NCBI RefSeq assembly: GCF_005239225.2
Contig: NC_133296.1
Span: 11,160,001 to 11,224,000 of the forward strand
Direction: 5' to 3'
DNA: 64,000 nucleotides
Source of the DNA: Populus alba
Lineage: Eukaryota > Streptophyta > Magnoliopsida > Malpighiales > Salicaceae
The translations under genes were made by a program, and so were the position numbers. The notes below the pieces were generated by a model that was not told the DNA's origin, searched no databases, and saw only the letters and a program-made list of their open reading frames with translations. Numbering within the stretch: position 1 is the first letter of the stretch; each line of letters begins with the position of its first letter. Below are positions 34,703 through 46,440 of this stretch, piece by piece.

Positions 34703-37700
34703 ATGAGTTTTATAAACTCTGTGTTGAATTGGGTGGTGCCTCCTGCTAGCTTGGTGATGCTAGCATGTTCATGGCCAGCCTTATGCTTTATCAATACATG
34801 TGAGTGGCTCTACAAATCTTTCTTTATTGAGGATATGGAGGATAAAGTTGTTATAATCACTGGAGCTTCTTCTGGCATAGGAGAAGTAAGTAACCCCCTT
34901 CCTTCTCAAAGCATAGGAGAGATCTCTCGTTTTTACTTATTTTCGGTGCTCTATTTGCAGACTTAAGTGTTTAATTCTGTGATTTTTCTTATTAGAAATT
35001 TTGAGTAATTAATTATAATGCAAGCTTGTCTCTATTCCTTATTAGATGGCCAACTTGGAAGTATGATCTTTAAATTTCATTGAAGCACAGGAAAGGGTTT
35101 TTATAGGATGGAGATGGGTTATGTCCTTGTTGTAATCAAATTAAATAGACTTCCAGATTATGCATTCTCAGTATCTGGAGATTTAAATTAGAAAGCCAAT
35201 GCCGCATTGAAGGAAAAGGGTATCAAGCAAATTGACTTGCCTATGTACACAAATTTAAGGGATTTATTTGAAGTGATTAAGTGTATATTGAATGCTTAGA
35301 CAAAGCCACAAAGATAGAATAAAGGTACATGCATGGCAAACAGAGAGTTTTTGGTTGAGCTAATTTCAACCAAGAGTTCTTGAAATTGTAAAGAAGTGCA
35401 TGAAGGCAGCTTGGGTTGCTGCAAATTGTTACGAACTCTATATAAATTATATGCAGAGTTCTCAATCATAACCTGAAAAACACAGTGATTTTATCAAGCC
35501 TTCAATGGACACATTCTTCAAACTCATAGCAGAGGCATTTAAGAAACCACTTGGAAATGATGTGGTCAAATTATGTATCAAATAGAAACCAAAAGACTGG
35601 AAATTATACTGGTGATAGAATCATAAAGTCTTGCAATTTTTTGTACTTGAACAAAAGCTTATTTGTTGCCATGCGTGGAGGCCAAACCTTACTTCTTTAC
35701 CAACTCCCCCATTCCCAGTTTTATTTTCTTCCCATAAGCAAGGTCGATATTTTATAATAGCTGCTGCAGTTGTATCTACAAGCCATTGCAGTGTATTGAT
35801 AAGCGAGGTTGTAATTGCAGCAAATTGCATATGAATATGCAAAGAGGAAAGCAATTCTTGTTCTGATTGCACGTAGAGAGCACCGGCTCAGAGGGGTCAG
35901 TGAGAAAGCTAGGTATATTGGTGCAAAGCGTGTCCTGATTATGGCTGCAGATGTTGTCAAAGAGGATGATTGTAGGAGATTTGTCAATGAGACCATAAAT
36001 TACTTTGGTCGGGGTATGTCTTGTATCATCGTTAATTAATGAATTCAACTGGATATTATAGCCAATAGAATCAGTGTTTTAGGAGATTCCTTAGAAGCAA
36101 ATTTAGATTCCAATTGGAGCCTAACAGAATACCCTGTTGTTCTGCCTCCCTCTCTTTACTTCATTCTGTCTTTCTTCCTTTTTTATGTAGTGGATCATCT
36201 TGTCAACTCAGCAAGTTTGGGACATACATTTTACTTTGAAGAAGTAGGAGACACCTCTGTGTTTCCCCATTTCTTGGTAAGGGCAGATGTAGCCTACATG
36301 AATGAGTAGATAGTTTGTATTATAGTCCCTGTAGATTATTGACAGAAATGGTCTTGTTGAGAAGAAATTTTCCTAAGACATTGTGGGATTTGATTGTTCA
36401 TTGTCAGGACATAAACTTTTGGGGAAATGTCTATCCAACTTACGTGGTTCTTCCATACCTACGTCAGAGCAATGGACGAGTTGTTGTTAATGCAGCAGTT
36501 GAGAGCTGGTTACCTCTGCCGAGAATGAGCTTATATGCTGTGAGTATATACAAATCAAGGGGACTTTTGTTTTCAATGCATCTTAGACGTAAAAAAACTA
36601 AAAATTTGGTATTTTTTACATGCATACCATTTCTCTGATCAAAATCTGTATGGTTAGATTGGTTACACTTACGATTTTAGTATTGGTTACCTTTATTCAT
36701 TGTCCAACAACATACCTTTGGTTGAGCTGCATTTAGCTATACAAAACACATTGTCTGCAACAATTCATTATTGCTACGATTAGTGTTAGATTACACTAAT
36801 TATCCTTCACCAAAACCAAAATGAAAGGAACAATGGCAGGCTAGTGAGGTTCAACTTTATGGACATCATTTTTCTTGTCTGTTCGTGTCATGTCGTTAGA
36901 CTTTATTATCCAGTCTACTATGGTACTTAGCAGCTGCACAAGCACAAATAATAGGAGTGTGTGTGTGTGTGTGTGTGTGTGTATTCATGTCCCTGTTTCA
37001 TCCTCGTTTTTCTCTTGAATATTTCACCAAACTCCACATTAAATACTTCATTATAAATGGTCGAGACATCATTATATTCTCATACATTTGTTACAATTTT
37101 TTATAGGCTGCAAAGGCTGCCCTGGTTAGCTTCTACGAGTCACTGAGATTTGAAGTGAATGGTGAAATTGGAATAACAATTGCATCTCATGGTTGGATTG
37201 GGAGCGAAATGAGTAGAGGCCAGTTCATGCTAGAGGATGGAGCAGAGATGCAATGGAAAGAAGAGAGAGAGGTAAGGTTTTGCTAGCAAACTTTTCTCGG
37301 GATATGATTTTCTAATGATTCTGCTACCATCTGTAACTGGTAATTCTAGTTCACAATACTATTTTTTAATTGAAATTCTCCAAAAAGTAAAATTCATATG
37401 CATACAAGAATATTTCTCTATCCATCAATGGCTATAAAAGATTTAGGGCACATTGACAGACTGCGAGGCAGTCACTTGTATCAGCATGGTTTTTCTTATT
37501 AACAACAGTGACAATCGAAGACAGGATATATAACACTTGTTTTTCTCTAGAATAACTGTAGAAGTTTGAATGTTATTTACATGAGAAGGTGACTCTGTAA
37601 TGTTTTTCCCTGATACATTTGCCTTTGGCTTTAGGTAAACGGGACTGGTGGTCCAGTGGAGGACTATGCAAAGATGATCGTGTCGGGAGCTTGCCGAGGA

Positions 37701-37859
37701 CATCAATATGTCAAGTACCCAAGCTGGTACGACATATTCCTCCTTTACAGGATGTTTGCACCTGGAATTCTCAACTGGGCTCTTCGGATGTTGCTTGCAC
37801 CGAATGGTTCAAGATCAAGAACGTCTCTGGTAGGCACCAGGAGACCTGCATTAATTTGA
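34703..37859 (+). CDS. HSD5: 11-beta-hydroxysteroid dehydrogenase-like (steroleosin/HSD) with altered active site
   Basis: Six exons, 34703-34885, 35821-36013, 36191-36276, 36408-36539, 37107-37271 and 37635-37859, join in frame to 327 residues. Residues 10-37 are hydrophobic with Pro-Pro near 13-14 and Pro25, fitting the proline-knob membrane anchor of steroleosins (oil body or ER). The SDR domain follows: cofactor motif TGASSGIGE near residues 53-61, an NSASLGHT segment in place of the NNAG motif, and YAAAK (Tyr197, Lys201). The catalytic Ser of SDRs sits 13 residues before the Tyr; here that position is Ala184 (GCA, 36495-36497) in VVVNAAVESW. Family relatives I recall have Ser there, so activity may be lost or changed. 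All splice sites are canonical and no frameshift exists. The symbol follows Arabidopsis At4g10020 by similarity. Confidence 0.9.
36957..36982. repeat. (GT)n microsatellite in HSD intron 4
   Basis: About 13 GT units within intron 4 of the dehydrogenase gene. Confidence 0.95.
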
Positions 37860-38280
37860 AGGCAGCAGCTCTCCAAGGAAACTTCTTACTGGTCCTCTTA
37901 CCTTCTTCCATCCCAATCCCCAGCAAACGCAGATGCAGAAACTGTAATAAAAAGAAAGAAAAAGCCTCGTCTCAGTAATCAATCACGCAGTTGAGCTCTT
38001 TTATAGCTGGTTTTGCTTACTTACTGTCCATTTGTGGCTTTGTGACATTTATACTGAGAATAAACTGGTGTTCTCTTGTGATTTGTTCAATTACTTGTCT
38101 TTTATCCTTCATATCATCACGATGACTAGGGACCAAAAATCAAACCAAGAGGAAGAAGGCGACCCCAACACTCCAAGCAAGCTTACCAACACACCATCAA
38201 AAGGAGCCAACAAGCTTGCATGACAGAAGAAGGGATGTTAGTAATTGAATTATGAGTAAAAGCGGCTCGAGCCTCACGGC
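37860..38280 (+). other. 3' UTR and spacer
   Basis: Likely 3' UTR of the dehydrogenase gene, then short spacer. A small frame around 38032-38223 has no recognisable domain. Confidence 0.45.
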
Positions 38281-38598
38281 TCATGAGTTAAGCCTTCCAC
38301 CTAGAAAGCCTTTTCTTGCTCTCATCAAGATATTATTAGCAGAGGAAGCCTCTTCATGAGCCATGACTTTACCAGAGTAAAGAGGAACATGCGAGTAGTT
38401 ACCCCCATCCCAAGTAAATTCGATATCAGAGATCTCAACTGACCCTTTATGAACGTGATTAGTAGATGAAGTTGTAAGGCCCTCAGATTTAGTAGCATTA
38501 ACCTCCATAGCCGACTTGCGACCAAAATCTTTTAAGGTCAAGATCATAGCCCTTGCCTGGTTAACTGTAGCCTTGTCGAATAAAAGATCATCACCACC
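38281..38598 (-). pseudogene. LINE (non-LTR) reverse transcriptase fragment
   Basis: Reading on the reverse strand from 38598, an open frame gives GGDDLLFDKATVNQARAM, then LKDFGRKSAMEVNATKSEG, a diverged segment, and SHVPLYSGKV. This matches the order of plant L1-type reverse transcriptase: FADD box, helix with SGLKVN-KS, and a YLGVPL block. The usual FADD is GGDD here. Both ends of the fragment are cut off; a stop codon precedes it. It is a small dead copy. Confidence 0.7.
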
Positions 38599-38664
38599 TC
38601 AAAAACTAGTCTGAGATTGGAGGCATAGTTGTAAAACCTCATCCTGGGCAATGCCCGATTATTG

Positions 38665-39735
38665 GTTATGATCAAGGTTGTCAAAAATGTTTTTTTTACA
38701 CAACACGAAATATATAATATAAACTTGGATCGTAAACTCGAATCATAAAATCACAAGAAAAATATTTTAACTAATTATATATTGATAATTTCAGTCAAGT
38801 AGTTAAAAATAATATAACACAATTAAAATAAAAGTGAAATAAACAATACAAATATCCAAATACCTTAAAACATATAATTCAAATAAAATTTTATATATGG
38901 TTTATATAACTTAAAAATACGAAAAAGGAAAAAAAAAATATTGAACAACTGTGTTTTATTGATAGAGTTTTAGAACATTTTTTAAAGGACTAATCTTGAA
39001 ATACACTGCAGGCAACTAGTGAGATGATACAACATTTTAAGGTATATCACCAACTTCAAAAAAAAATTAACAGAAACCAATACAGTGAATCTATGACAAC
39101 GAGAACGAAAACGTACAAAATGACATCAATTTAATATCACGCCACCTCCTCTTTTTTATGTTAGTAACAAGTCCTAGAAATAATGTCCAAATATCCCACC
39201 AAGCAAGACATGTATTTCAAGTTCTCTCTGAGTCTTTGCCATCTCTCTTTGTAGTTAACAAATAGTTAGTCTAAAACACAATATTTCTCTCTATATAAGT
39301 ATTCTTATATCTTATTTTACTCCTTTGATTCATCACCATCTACCTCTGTCTTCCCATGGTTTCAATCCTCTGATCATGCCTTCCTAGCCTAAAATACAAT
39401 ATAAGGCTTTCCCATAACTAAAATCCTCTAATGCTGGTGTTAGTCTGCTAAAATTGAAAATTTAAGAATTGGGCAACGGGGAGACTAGGGAGTGGGGACT
39501 ATGAAGTGAAGTGTCAGTGGACTCGAACAGGAAGGTAGTAAATTTTTTAACTTTTGCGGGTTAAAACTAGAAATATGTTAAACTTGGTCAAAATCGATCA
39601 AACTCTTAAATTCGATCCGATTTTACCGAGTTTGACCGATTTTGAGTTTTAACCCGATTTGACATGTTATATACGTATTGACTTGTAAAATCATAAGATT
39701 TTAAGAGTCAACTCGTGATTTTAACAACCTTAGTT
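38665..39735. mobile_element. Possible non-autonomous DNA transposon
   Basis: Imperfect inverted ends, TCAAGGTTGTCAAAAAT at the left and a right end whose reverse complement reads CTAAGGTTGTTAAAATC, bracket about 1.07 kb of AT-rich non-coding DNA. Near the right end is a run of diverged motifs such as ACCGAGTTTGACCGATTT. Target duplication is not convincing. Confidence 0.4.
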
Positions 39736-39824
39736 ATAACGATCAACTTTAAAGAAATTTTTTAAAAAGAAAATTAAAATAATATTATTCTGATTTTTTT
39801 AAAAAAAATCAAATCAACCGTTAC

Positions 39825-40400
39825 GTCTCGTACACTGTAGCCCTTCTCATTCCCACCACCTTATTTTCTTAATTACTATCATTTCATTCATTTTTTATAC
39901 GCATAAATTGTGCCTTAAGTCACACTGTAGCCCTTTTCATTCCCACCACCATATTTTCTACCCATAGTCCATGCCAATTGATTAATTTCCAAAGTATAGT
40001 CCTCGCTAACGTGGCCAACTAGTTTTTTTATAATATAATCCCCACCTACATGGCCAACATAAATTATATCATAGCTAAAGTTTTGCTTATTGTTTTTTCA
40101 TATTAGCCCCTTCCATGCGACCGACTTATTCTTATTTTTTTTTATATTATTACCCCTCATCCAATGGATGACACAAACAAATAAATTCTTAGTCTTTATC
40201 TAAAAGGTTAACTTAAATACATAATTAATTAATCTTTGTCTAAGCAATCGACTATAATATTTATAAAAACTTAGTCTCTATCTAAATAACCAACTATAAT
40301 ACATATAAAAATTTACTCTTGTCCAAACGGTTGACTATAATACATGTAACAACTATTCTCCATTCAAATGGCCAAGTAATCTTTTGACCTAATTTTTCTT
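39825..40400. repeat. Diverged local duplications
   Basis: CACTGTAGCCCTTYTCATTC plus CCACCACC occurs at about 39833 and 39922. Further on, 40190-40380 has several copies of a roughly 60-bp AT-rich unit with CTATCTAAATAACCAACTAT-like text. No gene. Confidence 0.6.
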
Positions 40401-40668
40401 TGTAATTGCAATGACCCCATCTTGGAAAATCCAATTTAATATATCATTATATAAAAGGATAATGAAAAAACAAGGTAATTAATTTTTTAAATACTCTACT
40501 GGAACTTTAATAGAGTTTCCCTTATATTTAAAACATTCAAAGTTATTTACTCATTCCGTTATACTTTAAAAAATATTTTTAGGTATTTGATTTAATCATC
40601 ATGATCATAATCACATCAATTATCACACTATAACAATAACTTCTCAAGCATATTAATGTGTCTTTTCT

Positions 40669-40671
<3 letters not shown>

Positions 40672-40720
<49 letters not shown>
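40672..40720. repeat. (AT)n microsatellite
   Basis: About 24 uninterrupted AT units. Confidence 0.95.
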
Positions 40721-40722
<2 letters not shown>

Positions 40723-40786
40723 AAAAAATTAGAATTCAACCAAAAATAATAATGCAACAAAATAATTTATAATTATTAATATTAAC

Positions 40787-40876
40787 AAAATATTTGGTTG
40801 ATGTTTAACTAGCATTGTTAATATTAATATTAATATTAATATTAACAATGCTAGTTAAACATCAACCAAATATTTT
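40787..40876. repeat. Perfect 90-bp palindrome with no spacer
   Basis: Two 45-bp arms are exact reverse complements meeting between 40831 and 40832. The outer arm is AAAATATTTGGTTGATGTTT followed by AACTAGCATTG, and the centre is alternating TTAATA. I checked the pairing base by base; the match ends at 40786/40877. It is non-coding and could extrude as a cruciform or be transcribed as a hairpin. Confidence 0.95.
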
Positions 40877-40927
40877 TACAGAAAAAATATTAAAGAATCC
40901 ATAATGAAATCTAACTACCATATTTCT

Positions 40928-43320
40928 TGTCGCACCCGACATCGCGGCGGCCTTAAAAAATTAATTCTCGAATGATGGAAAAAGAACAGGTTTTTGACAT
41001 CCTATTTTTTAATGAGGAATGGATTGTTTAAGGAGTCGCCGCCTAATATTATGATCACTAGGAACCCTAACTGGTCAACAAAGATTCTATGGTTCGGGAC
41101 TGGTTATGTAAAAGGGAAGATATTATCACTCCTTAAACGTCCTGCCTAAGGCATGCTGCATTGCTAGTTTCGTCTTAAATTTCTAAATGTTTATTAGTTT
41201 ATACTATGAAAATTTGCTTATAATATTCCTGACTCTGGCGCCAGTGAATATTTAACTACGAATATTTCCAACTCTAGCGTTGATAAATATTACGTAGCTA
41301 TAAAATAAAATAAATTTTAAATCTGTATTTTTTATTCCTGATTCTGGTCAGTGAATAAAAAAATAAAATAAATTTATTTTTACGCGTGCAGACACATTTT
41401 TTTTATTGAGCTAATTTAAAACAAAATAAATTTAAATCAGTATTTTTTATTCCTGACTCTAGCGTCAGTGAATAAACCAATAAATCTATATTTTTCATTT
41501 TTGCATACACATTTTTTATTTTTCTAGCTAAATAAAATAAAATACATCGAATAAAAATAATATAAATTTAAACAGGTATTTTTATTCGACTCTGGCGTCA
41601 GTGAATAAACCAATAAATTTACATTATTTTTATTAATGCATACACATTTTTTTTATTTTTTTTTTATTTTTATTTTTATTTTTCTATTTTTTTTATTTTT
41701 TATTATTTTTGGGCTGGACCCAGATAGCCCGGCCCGGTCACTGGCCCAAGCCAGTGACCTGGCTGGGCAACAGAGGACATGCGTGATTTACATCACGCGT
41801 GTATAATCAGGCGGAGAAATTAACTCAGAATGCATTGAGTTAATCTCAAAAAGAACAGTAAATCGTGAATTAAAATGAAATGCAGAGAACGAAAGTTTAC
41901 TTACCTGGTAACTTTGAAAAAGAAAACGTGAGGGAAGACTAGCCTGCTGACCGCTTTTCTCCTTCTTTCTTCTTCGTTCTTGTTATTCTGTGAATGGTTG
42001 TATCCCTTTCTTTAGCTCTCGGTTCTCTCTCAGCTTTCCATCCCCTGTCTTTGTTTTTCGTCTCTGCTGGAAATGGAGAAGGCAGTGGTCCCTTTTCCTC
42101 CGTGGCCTTCTCTGGCTTTTATAAAGCCAGAGGATGGCCACTGTTTCTTTGAGAAGAAACAGAGGAACGAAAGTCTGGCTTCTCTTGGTTCCCCCTGCTC
42201 AGGACGAAGAAGATGTTAATAAAGGCATGATGTGCTGCTGGTTGAACGGAAGCTCTCTCCTCTGTGTTTTCTCGTTTTTGTCTCTGTGTTAGGCTTGTTT
42301 GCCGAAGCCCTGGTCCTGTTTTTCTTTCCCCTTCCTTTTTGTCTGGTCCTCACCTGATCTCCCCCGGTTTTTTACCAGTTTTCTTCTTCCCAATGTTTGT
42401 GGCTTTTTTCTTTAGCCTCCTCTATTTCTTCGAGAAGAAACAGAGGAACGAAAGTCTTTTTTCTAGTCTCCCCGGTTTTGTGATCACCAGTGGCTTTTCG
42501 GTTCTCCCCCTGTTTCTCTGCCCAGTCTTCTCCGTTCAAGACAAATACGATGGTGGTAACAGCACAAGGTGCTGCTGGTTGATGGACCAAAATCTTTCCT
42601 GGTTTTGTTTCTCTCCCCTCAGCCCCTTTGTTCTGTCCCTCGTTTTCTTCCTTTTCCCCCCGGTTCGTCCCTGTATTCTTTTCCCTCTTTTTTTTTTCCT
42701 TGGCTTTTATAAAGCCAGAGAACGTTGTAATCATGGTGAGCCACGTTCCCACGATCTGCAGTTGCAGATCTCCTGCTGAAACGGTCTTGAGCGTCGAAGA
42801 AGGTGGAGCGTTTGAACTGGAAATGGCAACTTTCGTTTTGAACCTTGAATGTTGGAAAGTTTTGTAATTAAGCCCCTAGTTAAATTGTAATTGGACCCCT
42901 GCATTGCAGAAAATTTTACAAAACAGTCCCTGGATGTTAATTTCTTGCAAAATTTACCAGATTTAGCCCTATACTTTGATAATTGTTCAATTAAGCCCCT
43001 AATTTCATTAATTACATTAATTCCAATCTTAATTAAGTCTAAAACTTGTCAATTCTCCAATTAAACCCTAGATTGGATTAATTAAATTAATTCCAAGCTT
43101 AATTAAGTCTCAAAACTTATCAATTCTCCAATTAAAACCTTGATTGGATTAATTAAATTAATTTCAAAGTTTAATTAAACCCCAAAAACTTTCAATTATA
43201 TTGCCCTTAACCCAAATTTTAATTCATTCTTTATTTATTTTATTTTTACTTGTTTTTCATTATTTTTTTCATCATTTTTTCAGTAATTAAAATAAAAGGG
43301 TCAAAAATTGGATTTTGACA
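40928..43320 (-). mobile_element. Solo LTR, reverse orientation, 2.4 kb
   Basis: The block opens TGTCGCAC and closes TTGACA, and is flanked by a perfect 5-bp duplication TTTCT (40923-40927 and 43321-43325). Read on the reverse strand it starts TGTCAAAATCC and ends GTGCGACA, the same final eight bases as the LTR at 1762-3538, so it belongs to a related gypsy group. No internal sequence remains, as expected after LTR-LTR recombination. It contains several copies of CTCTGGCGTCAGTGAATAAA (41230-41610) and a duplicated AGAAACAGAGGAACGAAAGT (about 42150 and 42437). Reverse-strand TATA-like TTTATAAAAG occurs near 42117 and 42707. Open frames inside it are low-complexity. Confidence 0.9.
41225..41650. 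repeat. Degenerate tandem repeat inside the solo LTR
   Basis: Five diverged copies of a unit with TTCCTGACTCTGGCGTCAGT then GAATAAA, separated by AT-rich text with GCATACACATTTTTT. Confidence 0.8.
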
Positions 43321-43325
43321 TTTCT

Positions 43326-45700
43326 AACCAAGATATAGAGTAATACAAAATAAACAAACACACATGTATATTTACATACATATCCTAAGAAGCTCATTGG
43401 AGAACACTAGTTAATATTTACATTATTTTTTTAATTTAAATAAAGTTCTACCATACACTTATTTAAACATTATTTAACTTGATTATCATGACAACGTAAC
43501 CTATTTAATTCATATGTATTTCCAACAATCTTAACTAAACCCTTTCCTTAATAAGGTATTATATTATTCCCTTTTATTTCTCAACAAATTAATCATTTGC
43601 CTACATTTCATTTACTTTTATTGTCATTAGTTAACACAATTTTCAAATCATTTCAACTCAAGAAATCCAATTCTTCTGTACTTTATTTAGGTTGAACCAC
43701 TTGCAAAAAAAAAAAAAAAAAAAACATGCATTTTCTTTAAATTTTATCAAATACTTTACCCATTCCTTATATATTTATATTAACACGTTAATAGGAGGTT
43801 TAATTCTTCTTTCAATTATCTCAATTCATGCATTACCTATTTATTAATTACACATACTAACATAATTCTATACAAATTACATAACAATTTAATCAATTAA
43901 TCATATCCATATTCTTCAAGTTTTGACTCAAACCTTGTCAATAATGGGTGGACTTTCTCTTCAATTCTTCCAATTAAACAATTGCATATTCTTTTTTCAT
44001 GTTCTTAAACATCATTCAACCATAAAAGTATCAACCTAAGCAACCTAACATCACAATTCAAGTTCACACCTACACTAACATTTTCATTCTTTCATACGAT
44101 ACAAAATCTACTAATTAAAATCTTGGAGGAGCTTATTATCTTTATTGAAAGAAGATTCAAGAGAAATTCAAAAGAGAAAACTTAGTTCTCTTCGCTCTTC
44201 ACTCTCACTTCTGATTTCTCTAAAACCCTCACTTCCAAACCTTGTTTCCTCCCTCAGTTGCTTGAATTACATTGCTTAATCCCTTATAAACCCTTCTAAA
44301 ATTCTTAATCCAAGCTAAAAGGAGTTTCTTGATGAAACATTTCGTGAAAATTTGAGAATTTTCCCTCCATTTCTTTCTTTTAGCGTTTGACAATCATGGC
44401 TTCCATAGGAAGCTGGATAGCTATTTATATAGGCTATTTTATTTTTATTTATACATTGGCTCTAATTTCCTCTAAATATAACAGTGATCTAAATTTAATT
44501 TCTTAATTATACAAATATCCTTTTTTCTAATCGCTTCTAATTTTAGGTGTACTTACAAATTTTTAGGTCCTTAAAATCTTAGTTTAACATTGACACATTT
44601 TTCTTAATTTATTTTCCAATTAATTTGTTTTGTGTCCATATCAAATTTATATTTCTAAAAGTTTTCAACCGAGGTTTACATCAATGCTATATTAGTCTTT
44701 CATTTCCTTTATCCACACCCTTTTCATCTAACATACTTTATTATTAACTTTAATTTAACTCATTTTATCTCTAGGTTGAATTTTAATATTTTACTGACTT
44801 GAAAAATTCTTACTGAGGATTTACAGTAATCTACTTCCAAAACTTGTTTCACATATGCAAATAATTTTTAACAAGAACATGATTTTTTTAAAATAAAAAT
44901 GTGAGGTGACGGACACCTACCTTATGCTCACATGAAGTGCGTTCTTGACAAGTCAGGTTCCACCATAAACGGTCCCCTCCAGAACTCCTATTGTACATGC
45001 TCCTAATAAGTTAGGTCACACTCTAGACATTTCTCCTACAACTCCCAAACGATAACAATCAATATTATTTTAGCCAAATACACACCTAATTATTTATTTA
45101 ACAACCAATTCAGCCTAAATGCATAAATACATAAGTCATCACATGCATTTGCCTAATATTAGCCTATTTTGAGCATTAGCAACATATACATAATGAATCT
45201 ATTTTTTTTATTTTAAATTTTAACATAACACTATTTCGCATTCAATGCACAACTTATCATTTAATATTATAATTTCACATGTAAACACCAAAGTTAGAAA
45301 TTTTATATTACCAATTTCATATTCAAATAAACAATTCAATTTAGCATCTTTATATTACTAATTTGGGTCCAAATATATTGCAACTCATTTATGAATGTTC
45401 ATATTTCCAATTAAAGTTTCGAACCAAGGAGTTTTTATATTTTTATGATACCTTAAATTTCAACTCACATAACAATCATTAATTAATGTTCACACGATCA
45501 ATTGAAGTTCAACCATATAAATCTCTATATATCTAAAATTGCCATTAATATCCGAACATATTACAAACATCAATTTATAGTACAATCCATAAATCAATAT
45601 TCATACCATCGGATTAAATCCTCATTTATGAGTTTTACCATTTCAAATTTAAATTTAATGCCCACCACATCACAAATCAATAATTAATAATCACGTTATC
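43326..45700. other. AT-rich repeat-derived sequence
   Basis: C/A-rich on the upper strand, few G, no gene. A short GC-richer island (about 44905-45055, with GTGACGGACACCTACCTTAT) and a pyrimidine-rich tract (about 44170-44390) resemble parts of retrotransposon LTRs, and similar layouts recur near 47.5 and 58.8 kb. No ends found. Confidence 0.4.
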
Positions 45701-45707
45701 AATTTAG

Positions 45708-46440
45708 GGTTTTAACATGGGGATTTCACATTTCCATAATTTTGATATAATGTTTAAATACATAATTCCATACTTTTATAATAACAAAGACATAACAACT
45801 TAACCTAAATTTTCTCAAATTGACTTCCTGGTTAGGCAAATTTCAACACCATTAATTTAAATATTTAGCCCAAACAACCAATTATATTCAATAAGCAAAT
45901 TTCTCACACTTGTGAAATTCAATTTCCCATTTCTTGTAGCCACACATATAATGATACACCCTATCATATTCACACTTAAAATCAAACATGCAAAACTTCA
46001 CAATGACATATATTAACCAAGAATCAATATTAATTATTCCGAATTCTCCAAAATTAAATTATTCAAATCAATCTAAGGTTTTAACATGGGGTTTCACACT
46101 TCCACATTTTCGATCCAATGTCTAAATACACGATTCCCTACTTTCATATTGATGAACACATAACAACTTGACCTAAATTTTGTCCAACTTACTTCCTTGT
46201 GAGGAAAATTTCAACACTAATAATTTAAAGATTTAGCCCAAACAACTAATTATATTCAATATGCAAATTTCTGACACTTACAAAATTCAATTTCCCATTT
46301 CTCCTAACCACACATATAATAATCAATCCTATCTTATTGACACTCAAAATCAAACAAGTAAAACTTCACAATGACATAAATTAACCAAGAATCAAGATCA
46401 ATTATTCAAAATTCTCTAAAATTCTCAAAAGTAACATTTC
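45708..46440. repeat. ~370-bp tandem duplication
   Basis: A unit starting GGTTTTAACATGGGG and containing TTTAGCCCAAACAACYAATT, CAATTTCCCATTTCT and AAAACTTCACAATGACATA is present at about 45708-46076 and again at about 46077-46440. Older, more diverged copies may extend on both sides. Confidence 0.85.

Noticed and set aside
35160..35600. Possible extra exon in intron 1 of the dehydrogenase gene
   Set aside because: Exons 1 and 2 already join in frame within the conserved cofactor-binding region, and the intron frames show no SDR similarity.
42264..42867. Overlapping 170- and 126-residue frames
   Set aside because: They lie inside the solo LTR, are Phe/Ser/Pro- or Lys/Glu-rich low complexity, and show no known domain.
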